From positions 2,852,001-2,916,000 of the forward strand of contig JAULSU010000003.1 of assembly GCA_030512335.1 (NCBI GenBank): DNA of 64,000 bases. Direction: 5' to 3'. A program made the position numbers and the translations under genes. The notes beneath the pieces were generated by a model, which was given only the letters and a program-made list of their open reading frames with translations, made no database searches and was not told the origin of the DNA. Source of the DNA: Immersiella caudata. Lineage: Eukaryota > Ascomycota > Sordariomycetes > Sordariales > Lasiosphaeriaceae. This document shows positions 22,180 through 31,963 of the stretch, in pieces. Position 1 is the stretch's first letter. Every line of letters starts with the position of its first letter.

Positions 22180-23229
22180 ATGAAGACCTCCATCCTCTCC
22201 GCCCTCCTCTCGGCTTCCGCCGCTAACGGCGCGGTCCTTTGGGACGGTCGCTTCAACGAAATGACCTCCAGCCGCGACCTCAACACCTGGTCTTGGTCGA
22301 ACCAAGTTGGCCCATACCAGTACTACATTCACGGCTCTGGTACCGTAGACAAGTACATCAACCTCTCCCCGGACCACAAAAACCCCAACGACACCGTCTC
22401 CAAGCAAGGCGCCAAGTTCACCCTCGACGGCACCGCCTTCTGGAACGGCCAGACCATGCGCCGCACTGAGCTGATTCCTCAGACCAAGGCCGCCATCAAC
22501 CAGGGCAAGGTCTTCTACCACTTCAGCATCATGCGCAAGGACACCAACGCGCCCAGCGTCAACCACGAGCATCAGATTTGCTTCTTCGAGAGCCACTTCA
22601 CCGAGCTCAAGTACGGCTGGATCAGCGGCGAGCAGGGCACAAGCAATCCTAATTTGCAGTGGATGACGAACCAGAGGAGCCAATGGAAGGTGGAATGGAA
22701 GGCTGGTGTTTGGCATAATGTTGCATACGAGATTGTGCGTTTCCCCCTATCCACCATTTAATGCCCCCTCCTGGTGCCGTGGATTGACTGTGTAACAGGA
22801 CGTGAGTCTTCCCTTTTTCGCCATATTCCTCCTATCGTGGTTGTTCATGGCTTTGTTGGATGTCTTGAGAGTGGCCTGAGCGCGCCTGAGGCATTGCGTT
22901 GCCTAGAAACCGCCTTTGAGAGAAATAGCTGACGCGTATTTACCATGCCTAGTTCAGCGGAAACAAGGTAGGATTCTGGCATTCTACCGGCGGCGACCCC
23001 CTGAAGCAAGTCGTTGCCCCGGTGTCGGTGTCTACTTCGTCCAACGGCGCGGACTGGCACCTGGGAGTGCTGGAGCTACCGAGGAGCGGGTATAACTGGG
23101 GCACCGAGGACTTTTACTTCAGTGGAGTTTATATCGAGAATGGTGCCATCACCACTGCGATTGGCGGCCGTAAGTTGACCTTGATGCTTGTCCGTGTCTC
23201 GGAGGCTGACAGTGTGTTTAGCGAAATAG
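22180..23229 (+). CDS. Secreted glucuronan lyase, polysaccharide lyase family 20
   Basis: Exons 22180-22734, 22799-22801 (3 nt), 22953-23169 and 23222-23229 encode 260 residues, very close to the known fungal enzyme of this family (about 258 with signal peptide). The N-terminus MKTSILSALLSASAANGA is a signal peptide with likely cleavage near residue 18. The catalytic domain contains QYYIHGSGTVDKYINLSPDH, FWNGQTMRRTELIPQ, VNHEHQICFFESHFTELKYG and KVGFWHSTGG, all in the expected order for a beta-jelly-roll PL20 fold. PL20 enzymes cleave beta-1,4-linked polyglucuronic acid by beta-elimination outside the cell. The microexon supplies a single Asp in YEIDFSG; skipping it would delete one residue without shifting the frame. 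The small last exon ends the protein after GGPK. Confidence 0.87.
22799..22801 (+). other. Apparent 3-nt microexon (GAC, Asp)
   Basis: The trinucleotide GAC lies between a good acceptor (TGTAACAG) and a strong donor (GTGAGT). The flanking introns are 22735-22798 (64 nt) and 22802-22952 (151 nt). Both junctions are phase 0, so the exon adds exactly one aspartate to the lyase. The alternative is one 218-nt intron that omits the residue. Confidence 0.6.
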
Positions 23230-23832
23230 AGAGGCGAGTAGGACAAGGTTGGAGGCAGATAGGAAACGGAGGAGAGTCATGACGGACGGCATGGAAGGGC
23301 CGTACGAAGCTCATTCATGTCGGGGAATCAATTACCACAACATTACATTGCTGTACACACACATATATATCACGCGGTGGGAGACAATCCAATCAGCAGC
23401 AGATGGAGACTTAGCTGGAAGGGCACCTGCACCAGCACATGGCTTGGGAACGAGATGTGGCCATTCCGCGATCCGCGTCTATTCATGACTCGAAGCAAAT
23501 ATAGGTATCCTAAAAGCCATCCGCAAGGTCATCGGTGCGGTCGTCTGTTGCTTGGTATGGTATACATGGGATAGCGTAAACAGTGGCGGTCGCCCAATGG
23601 ATTCCTTCGCTTCAGTGCGTCATTTCCCAATACCACCAGTTCCAACCCTTCATATCAGCAGTCATTTCCCGTACGCCGGCCCGAATGCCGTAAACCAATA
23701 AATAGCAAGTCCATGAGCCGCCCAATCGCCAAATCCAAGTCGAAGCGGACAAAGGCCGTGTAAATGTCGTTATGCATGACAGAGAGAAAAGAAACTCCCA
23801 GGAGTTTGTTGCGCTAACATAACCGCCTCAAC
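23230..23832. other. Intergenic between convergent lyase and Bud14-like genes
   Basis: The flanking genes converge, so this should be shared 3' UTR and terminator sequence. No gene or repeat was recognised. Confidence 0.45.
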
Positions 23833-26800
23833 TTAAACGCTGCCGCGTAGTCTTTGCTTCCGCGCTAGCCAATCACCCAACATATTGTCTAGTTGCTGTT
23901 GCTTTTGATTAGCACGCTGCCACAGGTTGGCTTTGAGAAAGGACGTGACTTACAGTTGTTATCTCAGCTAGTTTCGAATGCTGCTCCTTGAACAAGTTTC
24001 CGGCAGCAGGATGATCGGGTCCGACTGGCTCTACATCCGTCTTGTCGTAGACGACAACGAGAAGGTCGCGAATCTCGGATCCCGAATCGAAGAAGGCGCG
24101 GAGGTTTACATCATTCCACGTCGACGATGTTGCAGTAGAGCTCGACGTGGTTATGGAGTCCTTGTTTCCATGGGGTTCCCCGTCATCGTGGTCTATTAGT
24201 TCTGGTGACGGCGACGATCTTGGAGAAGAACGGTCCTCTTCTTGGCTAGATGTATCGATCATCAATGGTGGCGGGTTACCCGCACTGACCGGCGAAACGT
24301 GGACGGGGGATTCGGAGAGCCGCTCGACTTGCTGCTGTGGTGGCGACGTGACGGGGGGCACAATCTTTATTGTCTGGCTTTCTTTTGAAGCCTCTTGAGC
24401 GCCGGTGTAGCTGTCCGAGGCACCGTTGGTCTGTCCAGACTTCGCTGGCGCCTGTCGGACCGGCTCGGAGTCGACCTCGTCGTCAGAGTCGAATTCGTCG
24501 AGTTCCATCCGAGACTTTGCTTTGGTCGTTTGCTGTGCCCAAACTTCACCATTTGGTGTCCTCGAAGGCGCTTTCTTCATCGCGCTTGGAGATGGGCCTC
24601 GGGCAGACCTGGGGCTTCCGTCAGGTGAGTCTCGCGACCCAGAATCAACCATGCGCATCGTAGCTGTCCGTTGATCAGCTCCTTGGCTCATTTTGCCTTC
24701 GGATAGGAATGTGACTAAGTCCATACCGTTTTCCTTCTGGCCGCCATTCCCACCGGGTTTCCTCGTTGGTGATGGTTCCGTCCGCGGCTGCTGTTTTTGC
24801 AGCTTGCTCGGGTTCCTCTGTACCCCGGATTTCTCGGGCGAAGCTTGCCAGTCATCTTCCTCTTGCTCCCTTTCTGGGCCATCGAGGGACTGCTTGCCCA
24901 GGGAATCGTCGTCTTCTTCTCCCTTGGCCTTCTTATCCTTCCGAGAGAAGAAACTCCTGATCGCGCTCGGCTTTTTGTCCTTTTCCTTCCTTTCCTTCTT
25001 TTTCTTGTCGTCTTTGCTGAACACGCTGTCTTTATCGAGCTTGTCCAAGCTTGGACGCTGCTTAAGCGCACCGGAGTCGCTTGACGACCTCCCTGGGCCC
25101 TCGTCGCGCAGAAGATTGGGCGTTAGTGTGATCTTCTTAGTCTCAACCGTGTCATCCTTGAAGAATGAATCCCGAACTGTGCCATCACTTGTCTTCTTCG
25201 GGCCATCGCCGCTCCTCGTGTCGAATATCTCTTCGCTGTTTCGGAGGACTCCCTTCACGGTTGACGTCGCCGCCTCGGAGCCAGCATCTTGCTTCTTAGG
25301 TTCTGCCTTGGTATCCTTTTGCCCCCGTGGCTTCAGTGGCTCTACCTTGGCCGTTTCATCCTCAGCACCTGGTTCCGCAGCTGTGTTCTGGGCTTGTTGC
25401 TGTTGCTGTTGCTGTTGCTGCTGTTGTTGGGTGAAGTATTCCGCCTCGGCGTCTTCTTCTTCCGTCGAGTATTCAATCTCAGAATAGTCAACATATGTGT
25501 TGCCAGCAAACTGAACCGTCTTCGTCTTCCGTCTCTTGATGGCAGATTTGAGAGGATTCCGGGATTTCTCGGCCTGGTCACCAAGCATCGTGGCAGACAA
25601 CTAAGAAAGTCAGTCTTCGGTCTCTCTAGACTTCTACTATTGTCTCAGGAAACCTACGTCAATGTTTCGATGTTTGTTCAACCGAGCGAGTCTCTCCGTT
25701 GGCGTCTCAATGTGCTCTGCTGGCAGGTAGCCTGAACAATTCACTTAGCTAGACTCCTAACTTTGGGGGAGGGCCCTTGAAAACATACCGATGCTGCTGT
25801 CTTTCACGACCCGCACCAACCACCAGTAGCTGTTACTGTCGTCAAGGAGCACCATCGTATCTCCCTTTGTGGCGTTCGCTTGCCCCTCTACGGTAGCAAC
25901 GAACGTGTGGAGGGCGTAGACGAACTCGAAATCGATGTCCTCTGTATCTTGTAAGCAATCGCCACCCCAGCCAGAGTCGACATATCTAGAATCTTCAACG
26001 CCGAAAGGGTCGCCATCATCATCATCATCATCATCTTCTTCTTCTTCTCTGCTATAGGAATCGTACGGGATGGTTATTCCGCAATCGCTATCGTCCTCAT
26101 CGTCCCGGTTATCGTCATTTTCTCCTGAGTCGCCCTCCTTCCCTGTACAGCTGTCCGCGAGGTAACATTCTTGTCCGTCTGTACCGCATTTGTTGAGCAG
26201 TTGTGGTAGTTTGCCTTCGCTCAACTGTTGTATAATAGCCGTATTCTCGGGAACACGCGCTGGGTCGCCATCTGCGTATGGCTTATAGCCGCGATCGCAA
26301 TCGTAATTGTTGACACTCGCCTCCAACACTCTTTTCCGCGACTCCTCCGTGGTTTCCTGGCTCTGGGACTTACCATACAGCTGATGATGATGGCGACGCG
26401 GCATGGGGGTGACAGGCACATCGCTTTGCGCACCCTGCAGCGGTGCAGGATCAGGATAATCGAGGTACGGAGAAGATGACCTCGCATCGCTGACCATAGC
26501 ATTCGCTGGAGGACCGCGTGATGGCACCGAAGAAAAAAGGCACCCGGCACCGCTCGGCCCGGCGTGCGGAAGAGCAAATAGTAACCCACCATCTTCAATT
26601 GAAGGTGAACTTGAGATCTTGTCCATCATGTCGTCGTCCATATCCACCTCGGTCTCGCCGTCCAGATCACCGTCGTCGACTTCCTGGCCCGACAGCCCGC
26701 CATTTTGGGCGATCGCCAGGGCGTCTTGCTGCGGCCCGGTCTGCATCTTGGTCGTCCCGGCGCCCGACTGTCCTCCGTTGAGAGATTCGGCGATACCTGC

Positions 26801-27203
26801 GGCCAGGTCGTCGGCGTACTTCTGGAGATCCTCCGCTTCGCTGTTGACCCAGGAAATGCGCGGGCTGCGGAGATTTTCCTCTGCCGTCTCTGCAGCAACT
26901 TCGCGGAGGGTCTCTGCCTGGTGCGGCGCCAGGTGCCCAGTGACGATCGGTTTTGTCCGTACTTGTGCGGTCAGCGCGTCTCGGTCTTGAAGATCAATGG
27001 AGTCTGGGTAAATGGGGGTTGAGGGTTAGCAAAACGGTCTCAGCAGCGGCGTCAAGGCTGAACTCTGAAGCAGACAGTGTGAAAGCCCGCGCGCCCAGCC
27101 ACATGGCGCCAATCAGGCAGGGGCCGGCATGGAGGTCGCGAAATTGTCAGGAGATGGGATGGGTTTGGGTGCACATACCAGCCCGAACGATGGAATTGAA
27201 CAT
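23833..27203 (-). CDS. BUD14: Bud14-like SH3 protein, predicted PP1 regulator
   Basis: Five exons on the minus strand, 27203-27179, 27003-25789, 25731-25658, 25600-23954 and 23901-23833, encode 1009 residues. The SH3 domain spans about 367-421 (FVYALHTFVATVEGQANATK, SYWWLVRVVKD, GYLPAEHIETP), rebuilt across an intron. It is followed by ERLARLNKHRNID and by KTVQF at 465-469, which fits the RVxF docking motif for protein phosphatase 1. Other features are an Asp/Glu run before the SH3 domain, twelve glutamines at 496-507, a long charged Ser-rich region and a C-terminal helix (QQQLDNMLGDWLARKQRL). Yeast Bud14 targets the phosphatase Glc7 to polarity sites and restrains formins. The first exon (MFNSIVRA) is the least certain part; it joins in frame to DSIDLQDRDALTAQ. 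Confidence 0.88.
25396..25431 (-). repeat. CAG/CAA repeat encoding 12 glutamines
   Basis: The coding strand has twelve consecutive Gln codons, mixed CAA and CAG, in the Bud14-like gene just after an acidic stretch. The mixture of codons makes it less prone to slippage than a pure repeat. Confidence 0.85.
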
Positions 27204-28491
27204 GGTGAATGGGAAGAGTGCCGCAAAGCAATCCGTCCGCAGCCTTCAATTGATTTTCTGCGTCGCTCTTGCCGTAGCCCAATCGCGCTTCTGTCTGAGC
27301 GGCGCCAGCAATTCTCTCTCTTTCCAAGAATCGCACTCGGACGTCGCACGGGCAGTCGATCAAGACAGAGGGTGACGAGGTGACAGCCCCCTGAAATGGT
27401 CCACCAAAAGAGGAAGCGCCAAAAGCTAGGCTGGGACTTGCTTGGCGTTGGGCGCTGGGGGCCGCCAGGTGGCCGCATCCAGATCGCTACGATGAAACGT
27501 TCTTATTTTCTGCGCTTCTTCTTCCACGGCACGGCCGCAGTGAATATCTACCTCGTGTCTGTTGATTCGGGCTGAAGACGCATGGCGCGGTGGGAAGCAG
27601 GCCAGCCGATGTTTCCAGTGCCGAATAATGGAGTTCGAGCGGAGATCGTGAGGGAATGCTCCGGACGACAAGGGTGAAACAACGATCCTGTGGTCCGTGT
27701 TTTTAAGGCTGCGCAGATCGTCCGCAAACGCCTCCGACGCTGAATCTTTGCGGCTCAAAACGACCTTCTGGAAAGATAGTCCTGTCGAGGATGGCGATAC
27801 CCGTAAAAAGAAGACAAGCTAGATGTGCGCGGGGAGGAGGATGGATGTCGAATATGAGGGAAGAGGGGAATTCGCGCTCAGCTGTGATGACAGGCTAGCC
27901 AGCCTCCCTAATGACAAAAAATTCGAGACCCTTATTGCTGCAACAAAACTCTATTAATCGCTAGATCAGCAATTACCCCAATATCCCCATATAGTTTCTA
28001 GAGACAGATGGAGCGACGACTGGGCATTAGGAAGCAACTGACTTGAGCTGTTTTGCTGCAAAATTGGCTGAGCATCAGTTCGTTGAAGTTAGGGGTGATG
28101 TTGTGAGCGGTACAAGCCTCGGTTTTTTTGTCATGGGGAAGCCAGCTTGGGATCGGCAAAAAAATGTTGGCAAAGGAAAAAGAAGTACTCATCGGTTCAG
28201 GCACGGCAATCACGACAGCTATGTTGCCATTGGTATTCTCTCCTGCCCAAACTGAACTGTGAGCCGGCGTGGGCAATCGCCTTGGAATTTGCTTGAATTG
28301 AGGTGCCCCTCCCAAACAAAAATACGCGGGAAACTTGAAACACATGCGACTGGCAGGGCCTCTCCCGCTTTGGGGGCTACTGTTCATTGGGTCGATTGAT
28401 CATTTCGTGAATCACACCCGACCCTTTACATCCAGAAACCTTTTTGGGGGTGAAGGTATTTCTTGGCGGGCCTCGAGGAGCCTGGAAGCCG

Positions 28492-28509
28492 CGGAAGGCC
28501 TCCACCCGT

Positions 28510-28546
<37 letters not shown>

Positions 28547-28555
28547 GGAAGGCCT
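28492..28555. mobile_element. T29 tract between 10-bp direct repeats, possible retroposition scar
   Basis: Twenty-nine consecutive T (28514-28542) are bracketed by CGGAAGGCCT at 28492-28501 and again at 28546-28555. A poly(A) run on the minus strand between short direct repeats is what a severely truncated target-primed insertion would leave. No element body is visible, so replication slippage or chance duplication remain possible. Confidence 0.35.
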
Positions 28556-28573
28556 TCGTGGATTTCCACGAAG
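28554..28573. repeat. Perfect 9-bp inverted repeat, 2-nt loop
   Basis: CTTCGTGGA at 28554-28562 and TCCACGAAG at 28565-28573 pair perfectly around TT. It directly follows the T29 structure. No T-run follows that would suggest an RNA polymerase III terminator. Confidence 0.6.
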
Positions 28574-30456
28574 TTCTGACAAGAGCAAAAGGTGCCTTCT
28601 CATCCCCTGGGTTCGAGGGCACAGATTCCTCCCGGCACATATGAGAGTACGGAGCAGACTAACAGGCACCCCGCTCCAAGGTTCTATGGTGTTTGTTTGG
28701 CTTTCTGCTCACTTGGGATTAAATGGAAACAGTAGTTAAATGGCGTGGCCAGAGCACAAAGTAATAGTTGCCACAAGTGTTAAAGACCCAATATCAGTAG
28801 GGTCTCCCTTTCTAGGGATTGATACATACTGACTAATGGTCTTCTTCCTTCCAGAAAGGCCATACTTCTTACAGAAGTAGAAAGGAGAAGAAAGAGAAGA
28901 AAGAGAAGAAACAGATACAGATTTCCTCCTTTCAACTGTAGCCCGTGGGTTAGCCAATGTTGTTAGCATTCGCACTGCCAACCAAATTGTGTCTCAAGGC
29001 GATGGACTCAACACAAGACAAGACATGGCGGTATATATTTCGCTAGGTCGCGGTGAATCAAATGCTGATCGCCTCGATCGCCTCTACTGCATCGTTCAGA
29101 AACTTCTGGGTGCCTGTTCGAGTGGCATTGACTGGCGGCTTCTCTCGCTCCTATCTCGTCTGAAGTCTCACTTGGGCACAAAGGCAGGGCGGTTGGCATT
29201 TACGGCAATGAATGCCAGTATGCATCACGCAGCATCTGATTTAGCATGGATCCTGTTCATTGTGCAACAGAGTCCAGCAATTGCAAGTGCCAGAGTCTCT
29301 ATTACCTTTGACAGATCTCGAAATCCGACAAGCATGATAGCATCCTGATCCAATGAAGGGGCATAGGTGTGAGTTGATGGGGGATTAGGGCCTTCTCGCC
29401 GCCTGCGAACAGGATCTGACCACAAGCCTGAACTCCACAAGGAATTCAGTGGACGGATGTTCGAGGTCCATAGGATCGAGAGTTGTCCTTGAGCCCAGCT
29501 TGGGGTGAATGGATCGCCTTTGATGATTTCCGGTCACGCTTCTACAAAATGGGTCGTAATAGAGGTATCGCTGCAAGGACGTATTTGAATTGGCCTGGCC
29601 TAGTGCTTAAAGTCGCTGTCGTGTGCCATGCCGAGTCTCTTACAACAGCATTTTGGGTCAACTGATGCTGGGCCGTCTTCGCAGCCGACAGAGTCTAGGG
29701 GAAAAGATGTAAGTTGACCGATGTCTGCATCATATGGGTTGTTAAGCTCCTCTTCTTGCGTGTTGTGGGGACTCCTTGCGCTACCAGAGAAGGGGGAGCT
29801 CCGGGCGCGTTCTGCTATGTTGGACGATGAGGTTGTCTGGGGTTATCCATGTGAAGAACATGTCCCTGGAAGATGCGGGACAGAGACTTGGCCTTGAGGT
29901 CTGAGTCAACCGCTTTGATAATCAATAAAGTTCAGAAGATAACAAAGCCACAGTTTGAACGACTCGGAGGTGGATTGCTTTTCCTTTATTACTTATGAGG
30001 GTCCCGACCGGCTGGTTTTTGTTTTCCTCATGGCAGATCATCGCCAAGCCTTGTCCCACGAGAGAACAAGCCTTCGCCAAGAGCCGTCTCTCGAGGCTTG
30101 GCGAGCCGCTCCCGCCCGCGTGGCTGGCAGCGGCGGGAAGCTTGGCGTCGATATTCTTCTTGAACCTATTCAAGACGACCTGGGGTTCAGTTTGACTAAA
30201 CAGAAAAAGGGTGCAAACTGAGATTGTATGCGACGGCCAGTTCATTGCCGCCTTTGGTTTGGCAGGCGCAACGGACATGTGTCCCGAGCTCGGCGATAAC
30301 CCTCCAGCGGAGGACAACCAAAAGCGGAATTGCCACTTCGCGCTCCGTTTTGGTGTTTCGGTACCTACGGCGATGGTAATGCCGACTGCGCTGAGTCAAG
30401 CATTTGCCATTATCAAGCTTCGGTGATAAGGTCAAACCGAACCGACACAGACGAAA

Positions 30457-30516
30457 ATGAGGTCATCGCAGTCCTCATGAGGGCATCGCATTTCCAATGA
30501 GGCCGGCAGTCGTCTG
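30457..30516. repeat. Three imperfect 20-bp tandem units beginning ATGAGG
   Basis: ATGAGG recurs at 30457, 30477 and 30497 with an exact period of 20 bases. The first two units also share CATCGCA; the third is diverged. It is a small minisatellite-like array without coding potential. Confidence 0.5.
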
Positions 30517-31878
30517 CTGTTACCAATCAAACGAGAGGTTCCACATCAACTTTGCGACCAGTGGTGTGTGCGGGGAAAGCTTCCTCTGTATCTCAGTGGA
30601 TCTCACGCCTAGTTTGGTGGGAGTTCTGTCGTTGATTGACGAATGATCTTGAGAATCTGATGGAAGCCCAATTGCTCCTGTCTTGGTCCGCCACAACCGC
30701 ACGAACCGGTCCGGCTAGCAGGGTGTCGAGAATTGCTGTGAGGTGCTCGCTGCGCCCCTTTCGAGTGCGTGGTCATCGAGATCGAGGGCATTAAATGGCA
30801 CAGTGCGAGCGTCGTTAGTGAAATATCAGCGGTAGTCGACCCAAAAGCGGGACGTGGTCATCGCTGCTTGTTTTTGCCCGCGAGGGCAAAATGGGTGTTC
30901 GATATTGCCGCGCAAATGATAACCGCCAATTAGATATCCCTTCATTTATCGCCATAGTTTCGTCCGAATGGAGCCCATTGAAGTATCTCACCTTTGCTCA
31001 ACGAAGGTTCCGCCAGCGCTTCACGAGCTCTTCAGCAAATGTTTGTCGGAGTCGCAAGGTGTGCTACGAGACTACCATGGGAATTCCATCATCCAGCGCT
31101 ATACCATAATAAACCAGAATTGTCCTCCAGCTCTGGGGGGAAATTCCCTCGGTATTGGATAAGTTAGAGGGTTAATTCTCTCTTCGGGGCTCACTTGCAA
31201 CCGAAGCAGGGGGGGTGGTGGGCACGAGGAGGCACAGTGCCATCGCACAGTACGCGTCCTCAGGGAATGGCATTGTCCCCGCTTTCCCATTTCCAGGCCT
31301 GCTTGGACACGAGTACAGTGAAAGGGAGGGTGCATCCTGCTGGTCCCGGCATTTTGATCGCTCCCAGTGTCATGTTCAAACGCTTTCGAGACGACTAGAC
31401 GACGATAACGCGAAAAAAAAAACGAATAACGGCGGACCCTCAGCGCCAAACAAACTTTGACCGTTTGGAACCGTAGCGTACTGGCCTCTGCAACAAGTTT
31501 CTCGCCGCCCGTTGCCCGCCGCTCCGACTGCGTCACCCAAGCCCCCAAGATCCTCCCTACCAAGATCTCTCGGCGCCCAGCCGAGCCAGCTTCTAGGGAG
31601 CATCCCCCACAGCAAATCGGCGCGACGACGACGACTTGCACGACGTGGATTGATTGCTGCTCAATCGCGATCTAGCCACGATTTCCTTGAGACTGCGAAT
31701 CGTCCTGCTCGGCGGGTCTTCCGACACCGAAGATTGCCAACGGTACCGTTAGCGCCGTCTGAATTGCCTCAGGCCCGCAATCAGTTCGCAGCGAGACCAC
31801 TGTTCGACGAGTACGGAACCTCGACCGCGATACCACAACCCTCTGACCTCGCGACGGATGCGGCACCCGGAGTTTTCC

Positions 31879-31896
31879 ATGGCGATAGAGGGATAA
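31879..31896 (+). promoter_or_regulatory. Short upstream ORF in PalH leader
   Basis: An ATG in good context (TCCATGG) opens a five-codon ORF (MAIEG) that stops 67 nt before the PalH start. If it lies in the transcript leader it would reduce PalH translation; transcript start is unknown. Confidence 0.4.
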
Positions 31897-31963
31897 GTTG
31901 AAGCAAGCCGAAGGATCGCCACGGCGCATTCCCACCGGGTTGACCGCTTATCCAGCTGCGAAG

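Larger units (their letters stand above)
27204..31963. other. 4.8 kb gene-poor interval between divergent Bud14 and PalH genes
   Basis: Only short open frames are present (the largest are 110-180 codons, with no domains), and base composition is more even than in the coding regions. It contains a T29 tract flanked by direct repeats, a perfect hairpin and a small 20-bp tandem repeat, listed separately, and the PalH leader with one upstream ORF. It may be a long bidirectional control region, a decayed insertion or host an unspliced non-coding RNA; the sequence alone does not decide. Confidence 0.4.

Noticed and set aside
28596..28630. Possible tRNA B-box-like GGTTCGAG
   Set aside because: The remaining box bases do not fit, and no cloverleaf stems or A-box lie at the right distance.
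31898..31963. N-terminal extension of PalH from a non-ATG codon
   Set aside because: There is no ATG in this stretch; the first in-frame ATG at 31964 gives a normal family start.
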